DNA from: Ruminococcus sp. NK3A76
Lineage (GTDB): Bacteria > Bacillota > Clostridia > Oscillospirales > Ruminococcaceae
DNA length: 64,000 bases
NCBI RefSeq assembly: GCF_000686125.1
Contig: NZ_JMMA01000002.1
Location: 3,038,001-3,102,000 of the forward strand
Reading direction: 5' to 3'
Shown: positions 27,125 to 36,353 of the stretch, one piece after another
Layout of the letters: each line of letters begins with the position of its first letter
Position numbering within the stretch: position 1 is the stretch's first letter
The notes under the pieces: model-generated
Told to the model about the DNA's origin: nothing
The model's input: the letters and a program-made list of their open reading frames with translations, nothing else
Databases searched by the model: none
Made by a program: the position numbers and the translations under genes

Positions 27125-28264
27125 TTGCCGCAGACAGAAGAAAATCAGGAGATAAAACAAAACCAAAAGACCCGTGAGCCGCTCACATTCCATATATTCA
27201 GCAAATACAGGGGCGAGCTTTTCGGGATCTCAATAATACTTATAATGATGTTCCACTACTTCCATACGGTAGTGAATAATCTTAAGCCCGGCGGAAGAAA
27301 GTATTTCTGCTCTTACCTTTTCTGTAAGGGCGTGGGCAGTATAGGCGTCGAGGTGTTCCTATTTTTGTCGGGTATGGGGCTCTACTTCTCATATACCAGG
27401 AGAAAGGATATCGGCGCATTTTTCAGAAAGCGCTTTGTGAGGATACTTATCCCCTACGCTATGTACGGCACTGTAATATGGTTCATCACCGACCTTGTGG
27501 TGAATGACCGCACGTTTACAAGATACCTCTATGACCTCTCGCTTACGAGCTTCTGGATAAGCGGCGAAAAAAGGCTCTGGTTTATAAGCGCCATAATCGT
27601 TTTCTATGTGTTCTTCCCGCTTTTCTATGAGGTCGTCTCGTCAAAGAGGTATGTGCTCAATACCTCGCTGCTGCTTGCTTTCCTCGTGGGCGTGCTGCTT
27701 GTCGCCGATGCAGAAAAGCCAAAGTCGCTCGCACTCACCGAGATAGCAACAACAAGACTGCCGGTGTTCGTGCTCGGCGTGCTCATAGGCAGGCTCGTGT
27801 TTGAAAAAGCCCCCATAAAAAAATGGCATATAGCAGTCGCAGCTGCAACAGTGCTGCTGAGGATAGCTGTTTTCACCGTGGGCGTTATGAAGAAATTCTA
27901 TGGCCTTGATAATGACGCTCTTTCGGAATTTAACCGCCTTGCAGGCTCGGCAGTCGGCAAGAGAATGGAAAGCACAGTCTTCTGTATAGGCTTTATGGCA
28001 GTGTGTATGGCTGTGCTGGCTGTCATCAGGTGGCAGCCGCTGCATAAATTCTTGATAATGACAGGCAGCGTATCACTCGAGCTGTATATGGCGCACGTTA
28101 CTGTAAACGGCATCATCGTCAGCGAGGGCTCGCTCGACCTTTGTGACCCTCTCGTGTATCTCCTCTCAATGGTGATATCCGTAGCGGCTGCAATACTTCT
28201 CCATATCACAAGCGGCGCTGTCATCGACAGGCTGACAAAGCCCTCGCAAAAGCAGACCGCATAA
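27125..28264 (+). CDS. Acyltransferase family 3 membrane protein
   Basis: 379 residues, about ten membrane spans. MMFHYFHTVV near the first span resembles the conserved-His region of acyltransferase-3 enzymes, followed by GVEVFLFLSGMGLYFSY. Starts at TTG 27125, six bases after the previous stop, with AAGGGG upstream. These proteins acylate extracytoplasmic sugars. The next gene encodes a matching esterase, so an O-acyl decoration of the polymer is likely. Confidence 0.85.
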   Translation: MPQTEENQEIKQNQKTREPLTFHIFSKYRGELFGISIILIMMFHYFHTVVNNLKPGGRKYFCSYLFCKGVGSIGVEVFLFLSGMGLYFSYTRRKDIGAFFRKRFVRILIPYAMYGTVIWFITDLVVNDRTFTRYLYDLSLTSFWISGEKRLWFISAIIVFYVFFPLFYEVVSSKRYVLNTSLLLAFLVGVLLVADAEKPKSLALTEIATTRLPVFVLGVLIGRLVFEKAPIKKWHIAVAAATVLLRIAVFTVGVMKKFYGLDNDALSEFNRLAGSAVGKRMESTVFCIGFMAVCMAVLAVIRWQPLHKFLIMTGSVSLELYMAHVTVNGIIVSEGSLDLCDPLVYLLSMVISVAAAILLHITSGAVIDRLTKPSQKQTA

Positions 28265-28281
28265 AGAAAGGATCTGAAACT

Positions 28282-29343
28282 ATGAATACTACCTTTATAC
28301 CCTGCACAGACCCCCGGCTTTGCTATATGGGCAGGATAGATGACAGCAAGCAGGAGAGCTTTCGCTTTATATACGCAGGCTCGTCTGTCACTGTGCGCTT
28401 TAAAGGCACATATATCGCAGCAGTGCTTACAAACTTCATGATGAGCCAGAACGAGATGTCTCTCGGCGCTGTTGTGGACGGAAAACTTATCAAGTGCGTT
28501 TTCGATAACGGCTGGGATAACCACGATAAGCAGACAGTCATCATCGCTGAGGGGCTTGAAGATAAGGAGCATACAGTCACCGTGTTCAAAAGACAGGCTG
28601 CATACCACCGCTTTGAATTCTTTGGCTTTGAGCTTAGCGAGGGCGCAGAGGTGTCTGAGTATAAAAAGCACTATGACCTCAGACTCGAAGTGTTCGGCGA
28701 CAGCGTGTCGGCCGGCGAGGTGGTCGAGGCAGTAGAGAATACCGCATCAAACGACCCCGAAGGCCATAACGGTATGTATGATAACTGCTACTACGCATAC
28801 CCCATGATAACCGCAAGAAACCTTAACGCCGAGATACATAATAACTCGCAGGGCGGTATCGCTATTTTCGATAAGACAGGCTATTTCCACCTGCCCGATG
28901 CGATAGGTGTCGAGACTACCTGGAATAAGCTCTCCTACTACCCCGAGGGGCCTTTCAGCGACTGGGATTTTGACCGCTTTACTCCCGATATCGTGATATT
29001 CGCAGTAGGCCAGAACGACCCCCACTGTGAAGGCCAGAACGACCGTGATATCACAGACCCCGAGTACCGTAAAAAATGGAAGGCTAAGTATAAAGAGATA
29101 GCCTCCTCGCTTATGGAGAAGTATCCGAAAGCTCAGTTTGTTTTCCTGATGACCGTGCTCATGCACTACCCCGAGTGGGATAAGGCAGTGGAAGAGGTCG
29201 CAGCGGAGCTTGATAGCGATAGAGTGCATTATTTTGAATTTACCAGAACAGGTAAGGCGACCCCCGGCCATCCGAGAATATATGAGCAGTATGAAATGGC
29301 AGAAGAATTAACAGCATATATTGTAAATACTCTGAGAAAGTAA
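28282..29343 (+). CDS. CE2-like SGNH esterase
   Basis: 353 residues. The N-terminal jelly-roll domain (about 1-125, with SVTVRFKGTYIA) is followed by an SGNH hydrolase domain: block I FGDSVSAGE with the Ser, FAVGQNDPH with the Asn, and PGHPRIYEQYEMAEEL with the catalytic His. This two-domain form is typical of carbohydrate esterase family 2 (acetyl-polysaccharide esterases). There is no signal peptide, so it may act inside the cell. It is the last gene of the cluster and probably tunes or reverses acylation. Confidence 0.85.
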   Translation: MNTTFIPCTDPRLCYMGRIDDSKQESFRFIYAGSSVTVRFKGTYIAAVLTNFMMSQNEMSLGAVVDGKLIKCVFDNGWDNHDKQTVIIAEGLEDKEHTVTVFKRQAAYHRFEFFGFELSEGAEVSEYKKHYDLRLEVFGDSVSAGEVVEAVENTASNDPEGHNGMYDNCYYAYPMITARNLNAEIHNNSQGGIAIFDKTGYFHLPDAIGVETTWNKLSYYPEGPFSDWDFDRFTPDIVIFAVGQNDPHCEGQNDRDITDPEYRKKWKAKYKEIASSLMEKYPKAQFVFLMTVLMHYPEWDKAVEEVAAELDSDRVHYFEFTRTGKATPGHPRIYEQYEMAEELTAYIVNTLRK

Positions 29344-29354
29344 TAAAGCATATA

Positions 29355-29600
29355 AAGACAAAAAGGTTTTTTGTCAAACTTTTTTCCTCAAAAAAAGTTT
29401 GCAGGGTCTGGGACAGAGTCCCAGCAGGGTGTGGGACAGAGTCCCACTCGGGCGTAAGCCCGACTTGGACGGCGGCAAGCGAAGCGAGGCAAAAGCCTTG
29501 CGAAGCGCAGAAGGCCGAGCCGATAGGCGAGGCTGCCCCCCCTCTCCTTGAAAAGGAGAGGGGGACGGGGGGTGAGGTCTTCCCCTCCACCCCTCGGGAA
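29355..29600. repeat. Modular GC-rich intergenic repeat, unit C
   Basis: Starts with the AAAAAGG/TTTGTCAAAC/CTCAAAAA hairpin module and continues with GGGACAGAGTCCCA (twice), CGGGCGTAAGCCCG and CCCCTCTCCTTGAAAAGGAG, then GGGGGACGGGGGGTGAGGT. The last two modules recur in the opposite direction at 44625-44670. The frame of the next gene is open through the repeat, but this is not coding evidence. Confidence 0.75.
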
Positions 29601-29622
29601 AACGGAAAAACCGGTGTTGACT

Positions 29623-31071
29623 ATGAACGAAATAATACATGAACTTAAAGAGAAAGAAAAAATAAACGAGCGCCATGAAAAACTCATGCAGGATATGCAG
29701 GAGGAAAAAGAAAGAATAGAAAAACAACGCTCGGCAATGAGCAGGTTTTTCTATAGCCTTTTCAATATCAGCGATGACCAGATGAGCTATGACGATATTG
29801 ATAAGATGATGTATGAAAATACTATTATCCACGGCCCTAATATGTGGATACTTATGATGGCGACATTCATCGCATCAATAGGCCTTAATGTCAATTCCAC
29901 CGCTGTTATCATAGGCGCTATGCTCGTTTCTCCGCTGATGAGCGGTATCATGACTATGGGCTATTCGCTTGCAGTCAGGGATATCTCGCTGCTGCTGAGA
30001 GCACTCGGCAGATTCGGCGTGCAGGTGATGATAAGCCTTGTCACCTCGACGGTGTATTTCCTTATATCTCCCCTCTCGGAAGCTACCACCGAAATGATAG
30101 CAAGAACCAGCCCGACCCTGTGGGACGTGCTTATAGCTACCTTCGGCGGTATCGCAGGCGCAATAGGCAATACACGAAATAAAAAATCAAATGTTATCCC
30201 AGGCGTGGCTATAGCTACCGCTCTTATGCCGCCGCTGTGTACGGCCGGCTACGGAATAGCTACTGCGCAGACAAAATTCCTGCTCGGCGCAGGATATCTG
30301 TTTTTGATAAATACAATGTTCATCTCGCTCGCAACTATGATAATGACACTTATCATGGGCGTGCCGTATCACCGCTCTATCTCAAAGCGTGGGCAGAAGA
30401 CTATCAACAGATTTATATTTGTCGTGTCGCTGATAGTTATTATCCCGAGTATCATCATCGGCGCAAGAACTGTCTATGACTCGGTGATAAGCGCAAATAT
30501 CACACGCTACCTTAACGAGCAGTTCGCATTTGATAATACAACAGTTGTAAAGACTGAGACAGACCAGCGTGAAAAAACGATAACCGTCTCTCTCGTCGGC
30601 AATACTATCGCACCTGATGTGATAGATAAGCTCGAAAGCTCGCTCTCAGATTATGGGCTTGAGGGCTTTTCCCTTAAGGTCACGCAGAACTCGGCTATTA
30701 TCCCCGACGGCGAGAACGCCGATATGATAACTATGGCCATTCAGGAAAAGACTATAAACGACCTTCAGCAGGAGCTCGATGAAAAGAACTCAAAGATAGA
30801 TGACTTAAGCGAGCAGGTCGAGAGCTACCGGTCACAGCAGGCTGCAAATGTCGATATGCAAGCAGTGAGCAGCGGCGTGAAAGATGTGTTTGCATACCTC
30901 TCAGATGTGTCCTGCGGCAGTATGACAGGCGAGCAGGGCAGCTATGTGATGCTGTGTGCTAAGTCTTCCAAAAAGCTCACCGACGATGAGCTTGAAACTA
31001 TAGAAAACTACGTCAAGTCACAAACGGGTGCTGAAAATGTCACCCTTCAAATAACACAACCTAAAAAATAA
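29623..31071 (+). CDS. DUF389 membrane protein
   Basis: 482 residues from ATG 29623. A charged coiled-coil N-terminus (about 1-45) is followed by six or so spans of the DUF389 domain, with GLNVNSTAVIIGAMLVSPLM and VIPGVAIATALMPPLCTAGYG, the hallmarks of the family. A C-terminal extramembrane region contains a coiled coil (EKTINDLQQELDEKNSKIDD). The role is unknown. A longer frame reaches 29548 but would use repeat sequence; the ribosome site before 29623 is weak. Confidence 0.82.
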   Translation: MNEIIHELKEKEKINERHEKLMQDMQEEKERIEKQRSAMSRFFYSLFNISDDQMSYDDIDKMMYENTIIHGPNMWILMMATFIASIGLNVNSTAVIIGAMLVSPLMSGIMTMGYSLAVRDISLLLRALGRFGVQVMISLVTSTVYFLISPLSEATTEMIARTSPTLWDVLIATFGGIAGAIGNTRNKKSNVIPGVAIATALMPPLCTAGYGIATAQTKFLLGAGYLFLINTMFISLATMIMTLIMGVPYHRSISKRGQKTINRFIFVVSLIVIIPSIIIGARTVYDSVISANITRYLNEQFAFDNTTVVKTETDQREKTITVSLVGNTIAPDVIDKLESSLSDYGLEGFSLKVTQNSAIIPDGENADMITMAIQEKTINDLQQELDEKNSKIDDLSEQVESYRSQQAANVDMQAVSSGVKDVFAYLSDVSCGSMTGEQGSYVMLCAKSSKKLTDDELETIENYVKSQTGAENVTLQITQPKK

Positions 31072-31091
31072 AACTCAGGGAGGAAAAACCT

Positions 31092-31700
31092 ATGTCAAAA
31101 CTTTGTTCATCATGCGGCGCTGAGCTCGAAGACAGTGCGACCTTCTGCGTAAAATGCGGTAAGCCTGTGTCTCTTTTCACAGCACAGCCCGAAGCTCCTC
31201 AGACAACGAGCGGCGATATGCCGGAGGCTGAGAATTTCGGCGCACAGCAGCCCCAGCCCGGTATGTATGACCAGCAGCCCTACGGCGGCCAGCCCCAGTT
31301 CCAGCAGCAGCCCTACGGCGGCCAGCCTCAGTATCAGCAGCCGCAGTACCAGCAGCCGTATCAGAATATGAACGCTTTCTCGCAGAGCGCAAATGTCTAT
31401 AACCAGAGCCAGTATATGGGTCTTAACGAGACGACATTCTCGCCCTACTCGCAGACAGAGCAGCCAGTGTCTGTCGGCCAGTGGATGATAACTACACTTC
31501 TTCTGTGTATACCGATAGTGGGCATCATCTACTTCATCATTCTTGCAATTGGCGGCCCCAACACCAAAAAGAGCCTTACCAACTATGCAAGAGCTGCACT
31601 TGTATGGACAGCTATCATCTTTGTTTTCTATCTTATCCTGTTTATATTCCTCGGCTACAGCTTAAAGGAATCAGGCTTTATACATATGTTATTCTCTTAA
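31092..31700 (+). CDS. Zinc-ribbon, Pro/Gln-rich membrane protein
   Basis: 202 residues. A zinc ribbon, CSSCGAELEDSATFCVKCG (4-22), is followed by a linker of QQPYGGQPQ-type repeats (about 55-95) and two membrane spans (about 132-153 and 172-194). Such proteins are common in Clostridia; the function is unknown. AGGGAGG precedes the ATG 20 bp after the DUF389 gene, so both may be co-transcribed. A terminator follows at 31745. Confidence 0.75.
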   Translation: MSKLCSSCGAELEDSATFCVKCGKPVSLFTAQPEAPQTTSGDMPEAENFGAQQPQPGMYDQQPYGGQPQFQQQPYGGQPQYQQPQYQQPYQNMNAFSQSANVYNQSQYMGLNETTFSPYSQTEQPVSVGQWMITTLLLCIPIVGIIYFIILAIGGPNTKKSLTNYARAALVWTAIIFVFYLILFIFLGYSLKESGFIHMLFS

Positions 31701-31744
31701 TAGACTGCCGCATAAGCGCAGGCGCAGTAAATAAGCATTATTCA

Positions 31745-31782
31745 AGGCACTTCTGTTAGTTATCTGACAGAAGTGCCTTTGC
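31745..31782. terminator. Intrinsic terminator between convergent genes
   Basis: AAGGCACTTCTGT/ACAGAAGTGCCTTT stem. It serves the plus-strand zinc-ribbon gene and perhaps the minus-strand lysozyme. A related CACTTCTG/CAGAAGTG hairpin lies at 59029-59058. Confidence 0.75.
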
Positions 31783-31807
31783 ATTAGTTTGTGCAGCAGT
31801 CTCTTTT

Positions 31808-32461
31808 TTATTGCTTCTTTATTTCCTGACCGCCTTTTTTGCGCTTTCGCTTTTTGTAGCCGTTTAGGTGCGCTTTTTTTATTATGCCCGGGTAGTCCTC
31901 ATAGCAGATGTCTGTGTCAACACTTCCCGAAATGCCTGGCAGCCTGCCGCTGCAGCTGTCCTGCCACATTCCTGCAAAGCCGCTGTAGTCAAGCCTTCCG
32001 CCGTACTGCGCTGCCCATATCGCATAACGCTTTCTCACCTGTGTATCGAGCATATTTTCAAGCGGGTCTGCCGACATATATATCCCGGCAAAGTACCCTG
32101 CCTTTTCAAGTGCGTCGCAAAAGCTGCGGCACATACTGCTCACCGTGTCTCGCCCGCCCTGAAGCGCCTGCCCCTCAACGTCATAGTATATCGGGTATTC
32201 AAACCTCTTCCCCTTTATGACCTCGATGCAGGCCTTTGCTTCCTGCTGCGCCTCCTGCCCGTTTCTTGCATATGCAAACCAGTATGCCCCGCATGGTATC
32301 TTATACCTTTTGCAAAGGCTGTAGTTTCGCTCAAAGTATTCGTCCCTTTGCGAAGCAAAGCCCCCATACCCTGCCCGGATAATTATAAAATCGACCTTCC
32401 CTCTCAGCCTGCCTATGTCGGCATCACCCTGAGCGTAGCTTATGTCTATCCCATGTTTCAT
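31808..32461 (-). CDS. GH25 lysozyme-like muramidase
   Basis: 217 residues from ATG 32461 (GGAGGAG upstream). GH25 features: HGIDISYAQGD at the N-terminus with the first active-site Asp, then FIIIRAGYGG, YPIYYDVEG with the catalytic Asp-x-Glu, and IWAAQYGG. No signal peptide and no binding repeats; the Lys/Arg-rich C-terminus (KKRKRKKGG) may bind wall polymers. How it leaves the cell is unclear. Confidence 0.88.
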   Translation of the reverse strand: MKHGIDISYAQGDADIGRLRGKVDFIIIRAGYGGFASQRDEYFERNYSLCKRYKIPCGAYWFAYARNGQEAQQEAKACIEVIKGKRFEYPIYYDVEGQALQGGRDTVSSMCRSFCDALEKAGYFAGIYMSADPLENMLDTQVRKRYAIWAAQYGGRLDYSGFAGMWQDSCSGRLPGISGSVDTDICYEDYPGIIKKAHLNGYKKRKRKKGGQEIKKQ

Positions 32462-32632
32462 CAGTCTCACTCCTCCTGTAACAGATTATTCGCAAAGGAA
32501 AAAATTTGTGAAAGAGCGTAAAATTTTTAAGTTGATTTTAGCTTTGTGCTATATAATCAAAAATGGAAATATGGGAAATATAGCGGGATATCAGACAAAA
32601 ACAATGTATTGATATTTTGGAGGCGACGCTTT

Positions 32633-33673
32633 ATGAAAGAGACTAAAATCGCACTTGTCCCGGCATATATGCCCACACAGGCCATGCTGCCTATGCTCGA
32701 TGAGCTTTACGATAACGGCTTTGAGAGCATCGTGGTAAACGACGGCAGCGGCAATGTATTTGATGATTTTTTTGAAAAAGCAGGAGAAAAAGCAACAGTT
32801 ATCGACCACCCTGCAAACTTCGGCAAGGGCATGGCATTGCGCACAGGGCTTACCTATATCTCGGGGCACTATACCTCGCCGTATGTCGTGGTGACGCTCG
32901 ATGCCGACGGCCAGCACCTTGTGAGCGACGCTCTGCGTGTCTGCGCAAAGGCAAGCGAGTGCCCTGATGCTTTAGTTCTCGGCAGCCGTGAGTTTGACGG
33001 CAAGGTGCCGCTAAAAAGCAAGCTCGGAAACTCGGTGACAAGAGTAGTCTACCGCTTGGCGACCGGCGTCGGTGTAAGTGATACGCAGACCGGGCTGAGA
33101 GCTTTCTCCGACAGGCTGACCAAGCGCCTGCTCGCTATCCCGGGCGACAGATATGAGTATGAGACAAATATGCTCATGGAGCTTGCCCGTGACAATACAC
33201 GCATTCTCGAAGTGCCGATAAAGACTATCTATATCGACGACAATTCCTCCTCGCACTTTGACCCGATAAGGGATTCTGTCAAGATATATAAGGAGATACT
33301 CAAATTCTCGGCCTCCTCGCTCGCAGGCTTTGCGGCAGACTATATCGCATTTGCGATACTTAGCCTGCTGACAGGCTCGGTGGTCTTTTCAAATATCACA
33401 GCAAGGCTCATAAGCTCTGTGCTCAATTTCAACCTCAACCGCAAATTCGTTTTCAAGTCGGAAAAATCATTGGCTGCGAGCGCTTTGCAGTATTTCACCC
33501 TCGCAGCATTCATTCTTGCAATGAACACCGCCCTGCTGACACTTCTCACAGCAAAGCTCGGCGTGAATGTCCTGCTTGCAAAGATTATGGTCGAGTGTAT
33601 AATGTTCTCAGTGAGCTATTGGGCGCAGAGAATGGTGATCTTCAAAAAGAAGGGGGAGAGGAAAAATGCCTGA
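32633..33673 (+). CDS. GT2 glycosyltransferase fused to GtrA domain
   Basis: 346 residues from ATG 32633 with GGAGG upstream. The N-terminal GT2 domain (about 1-215) contains VTLDADGQH (DxD) and GDRYEYETNML, typical of dolichyl-phosphate-mannose-like synthases. The C-terminal GtrA domain has four spans (about 230-340), with NLNRKFVFKS between the second and third. Such fusions make and flip polyprenyl-phosphate sugars for glycan decoration. It overlaps the next gene by 8 bp. Confidence 0.88.
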   Translation: MKETKIALVPAYMPTQAMLPMLDELYDNGFESIVVNDGSGNVFDDFFEKAGEKATVIDHPANFGKGMALRTGLTYISGHYTSPYVVVTLDADGQHLVSDALRVCAKASECPDALVLGSREFDGKVPLKSKLGNSVTRVVYRLATGVGVSDTQTGLRAFSDRLTKRLLAIPGDRYEYETNMLMELARDNTRILEVPIKTIYIDDNSSSHFDPIRDSVKIYKEILKFSASSLAGFAADYIAFAILSLLTGSVVFSNITARLISSVLNFNLNRKFVFKSEKSLAASALQYFTLAAFILAMNTALLTLLTAKLGVNVLLAKIMVECIMFSVSYWAQRMVIFKKKGERKNA

Positions 33674-34754
33674 ACGCAAAAATAGAAAATATCTTTTCGC
33701 TGTGGTGTATTCCTTAGTAGTCGCAGCCTTCACGGCGTATGTGATGCTTGATACCTTCGTGCTCGAACGTGTCGAGCAGGTCGATGCGACAGCCCAGAAC
33801 ACCTCGATGTTTGACGATATCGAGGTCAAAAAGCTAAACACCGGCACGGCCAACAGCACCTTAAGCGCCGCCCCTTCTGCAAGCGATGAGAGTTCCTCTG
33901 CTTCACACAGCGGCAAGCCCTCACGGGGCAGGCACTCACGCTCTGCAGAGACAGACGGCTCATCACAGACGGATACACAGACCCGACAAAACAGCACAAA
34001 CAGCAACTCAACATCAACAGGCACCGCCGGCTCTTACTCTGATGAGAATATAGCCGTCACGATAAACGAATACTATGAAAACGGCACTAAAATATACGCC
34101 GCAGATGTGCGCTTAAGCTCGGCGCAGTATTTAAAGACAGCCTTTGCAAACGGCAGCTACGGCAAAAACGTCAAAGCAACGACAAGCGACACCGCAGAGG
34201 AAAATGACGCCATCCTCGCAATAAACGGCGATTACTACGGCGCTCGTGAAAAGGGCTATGTCATCAGAAACGGTATCGCCTACCGTTCTACTGCCGAGAG
34301 CGACAGCGAGATACTTTGCATCTACGCCGACGGCCACTTTGATATAATATCCCCCGACGAAGCATCAGCCGATGAGCTCGTGGAGTCGGGCGTGTGGCAG
34401 GCGTTCACCTTCGGCCCGGGGCTTATAGACGAAGGCTCTGTAACCGTCTCTCAGGGGCAGGAGGTCGATCAGGCTATGGCATCAAACCCACGCACGGCGA
34501 TAGGCCAGATAGACGAGCTGCATTATGTGTTCGTCGTGTCTGACGGCCGCACGAGCGAGAGCGAGGGGCTGTCACTCTACCAGCTCGCAGAGTTTATGAA
34601 GGGTCTTGGCTGCACTACCGCCTACAACCTCGACGGCGGCGGCTCATCGACAATGTACTTTGACGGCGAAGTCATCAATAACCCCACAGGCGGCGGCCAC
34701 GGCAACTCAGCCAGCGAAAGGAAGGTGAGCGACATTGTTTATCTCGGATACTGA
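33666..34754 (+). CDS. Phosphodiester glycosidase (NAGPA)-domain secreted protein
   Basis: 362 residues. A membrane anchor (about 8-30) is followed by a Ser/Thr-rich linker (about 55-115) and a NAGPA domain with AINGDYYGAR, NGIAYRS, RTAIGQID and YNLDGGGSSTMYFDG. This family includes N-acetylglucosamine-1-phosphodiester glycosidases, which cut sugar-phosphate diesters; this would suit turnover of a phosphodiester-linked wall glycan. It overlaps the GT2-GtrA gene and the next gene, so the three form one operon. Confidence 0.85.
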   Translation: MPERKNRKYLFAVVYSLVVAAFTAYVMLDTFVLERVEQVDATAQNTSMFDDIEVKKLNTGTANSTLSAAPSASDESSSASHSGKPSRGRHSRSAETDGSSQTDTQTRQNSTNSNSTSTGTAGSYSDENIAVTINEYYENGTKIYAADVRLSSAQYLKTAFANGSYGKNVKATTSDTAEENDAILAINGDYYGAREKGYVIRNGIAYRSTAESDSEILCIYADGHFDIISPDEASADELVESGVWQAFTFGPGLIDEGSVTVSQGQEVDQAMASNPRTAIGQIDELHYVFVVSDGRTSESEGLSLYQLAEFMKGLGCTTAYNLDGGGSSTMYFDGEVINNPTGGGHGNSASERKVSDIVYLGY

Positions 34755-35142
34755 CAAGCGCTCCTGCTTAAAACAGGCTCTCGGCACAGGCGCAGGTGCA
34801 TCATTCGCTGCACTTTTCGGCGGCGTGTATGAGCTTTACTCACACAGCGTTTATTCCTACTATATGATATATGCCTTTGCACCGCTCATGGTGCTCTCGC
34901 TTGTCTATGTGTGGTGGGGCGGCTTTTCAAAGCGTCCGCCAAAGCGTGCGGCAAGAGCGCTCTATACAGCATCGGCTTCCACCGCATCGGTCGGCATGAT
35001 AGCCACAGGGGTTGTCACGATATACGGCTCGTCAAACAGGCTGCTTTTAGGCTACTGTATACTCACAGGGGCAACACTTGCAGCAGCAGTTGTATGCCGG
35101 CTTATCGAAAAGCCCTCCCCGACACCGCAGACACAGCAATGA
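34735..35142 (+). CDS. Small membrane protein, unknown function
   Basis: 135 residues starting at TTG 34735, overlapping the previous gene by 20 bp. Four probable spans (about 17-35, 42-62, 77-97 and 102-121) and a Pro/Gln-rich tail. No family recognised. AAGGTGAG lies upstream of the TTG. A terminator (35182-35227) follows. Confidence 0.6.
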   Translation: MFISDTDKRSCLKQALGTGAGASFAALFGGVYELYSHSVYSYYMIYAFAPLMVLSLVYVWWGGFSKRPPKRAARALYTASASTASVGMIATGVVTIYGSSNRLLLGYCILTGATLAAAVVCRLIEKPSPTPQTQQ

Positions 35143-35181
35143 GCATACATATGCGACAAGCCAGGCTCGCATTGTATATAA

Positions 35182-35227
35182 TACCGCCGCACGGGCTGCA
35201 CCCGACCTTCTGTGCGGCGGTCTTTGT
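35182..35227 (+). terminator. Intrinsic terminator of the GT2-GtrA operon
   Basis: Stem ACCGCCGCAC/GTGCGGCGGT followed by CTTTGTGT. Confidence 0.7.
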
Positions 35228-35349
35228 GTCATAATGCACATACCACTGCTTAAAAGTTTGTAGGATAGAGCATATACAATTTCTGTGTTTTGTGATATAA
35301 TATTATAAAATATAAAAGTATTGCTATTTTCCTGGGAGGAGGGATCTTT

Positions 35350-35991
35350 ATGAAACAGCAGACAAGATCAATTATAACCATAAGCCGTGAGTTCGGCAGC
35401 GGCGGCCGTGAGATAGGCCACAGACTGAGTGAGGACTTAGGCATACCCTTTTATGATAAGGAGCTTTTAGAGCTCGCATCAAAGGAATCCGGCATATGCC
35501 AGGAGCTTTTTGTAAAGCATGATGAGAGCTATACAAACAGCTTTCTTATGAACCTTGTCATGGGCAACTACCCCATATCTCAGGACGGGCGCATAAACCC
35601 TGAGATGCCGCTCAATCATAAGATATTCTTAGCACAGTTCGATACAATAAAGAGCCTTGCCGAAAAAGGCCCATGCGTCATCGTCGGAAGATGTGCAGAC
35701 TATGTGCTGCGTGGCAATAAGGACGTGCTGAATTTCTTTATCACCGGCAATCTCTACGATAAGCGCCAGCGTATCGCCGCACGCTATGATATCGAGAAGA
35801 ACAAGATAGAGGATTTCATCAAGAAGACGGATAAGCGCCGTGCAAATTACTATAACTACTACAGCGATATGCGCTGGGGCGATGCAAAAAACTATGACCT
35901 CTGCATCAATTCCTCAAAGACCGGCATCGAAGGCGCAGTCGAGCTTATCAAATACTATATCTCTGTCAAGGAAAATAATGAAAACGAGTAA
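35350..35991 (+). CDS. Cytidylate kinase-like family protein
   Basis: 213 residues. P-loop variant SREFGSGGREIG (13-24), then DLGIPFYDKELLELA, then a central VIVGRCADYVL and the CMP-kinase-like RRANYYNYYSDMRWGDAKNYD. It belongs to the cytidylate kinase-2 group frequent in Clostridia; whether CMP is the substrate is not known. GGAGGAGG precedes the ATG. A TGTGATATAAT extended -10 lies near 35292-35301. Confidence 0.85.
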   Translation: MKQQTRSIITISREFGSGGREIGHRLSEDLGIPFYDKELLELASKESGICQELFVKHDESYTNSFLMNLVMGNYPISQDGRINPEMPLNHKIFLAQFDTIKSLAEKGPCVIVGRCADYVLRGNKDVLNFFITGNLYDKRQRIAARYDIEKNKIEDFIKKTDKRRANYYNYYSDMRWGDAKNYDLCINSSKTGIEGAVELIKYYISVKENNENE

Positions 35992-36000
35992 CGTTTTCAG

Positions 36001-36353
36001 GTAACAGGCTATTATCAGGTTACAGGTAATAGGCGATGGATATTTAAGGCAACACCGCACAACCATTGTACGTCAGACACGCAGTCAAATTTTTCGTCAG
36101 ATTGGCTAAATTTACCGCAGGAATACTAACGTATTTCAAGGTAAATTTGGGTAATATGACGGAAAATTTGCAAGTGGATGGCGTGCAAAGGTATCCGCCG
36201 GTGGTTGTGCGGTGTTGCCTTAAAAGAACTGCCCCCGGAGTTTTAATTAAAAACCTCGGGGGCTTATTGTTTTATGAGTTTTGCAATACTGCCCGAATGG
36301 GCATATCATCGGCGCTATGCGCCGATACCACAACTGTTACCTGTTACCAGACA
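36001..36353. repeat. Hairpin island with inverted word arms, E1 (contains MITE copy 3 and a terminator)
   Basis: Left arm words (GGTAACAGG, GGTTACAGGT at 36001-36033) are the complement of the right arm (CTGTTACCTGTTACC near 36329-36347). Inside are MITE copy 3 (36047-36220), a terminator-like stem CCCCCG/CGGGGG (36231-36273), and two short hairpins, GCCCGAATGGGC and ATCGGCGCTATGCGCCGAT. It fills the 362-bp gap between the kinase-like gene and the convergent nucleotidase gene; no gene is seen. Confidence 0.6.
36047..36220 (+). repeat. MITE-like palindromic element, copy 3
   Basis: 174 bp with AGGCAACACCGCAC/GTGCGGTGTTGCCT ends. Subterminal bases are AACCA/TGGTT and the inner stem is AAATTTACC/GGTAAATTT, both different from copies 1 and 2 yet still complementary. 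Confidence 0.85.

Noticed and set aside
29548-29622. An upstream extension of the DUF389 protein
   Set aside because: The extra 25 residues come from repeat unit C, which recurs in non-coding gaps; the ATG at 29623 begins the conserved part.
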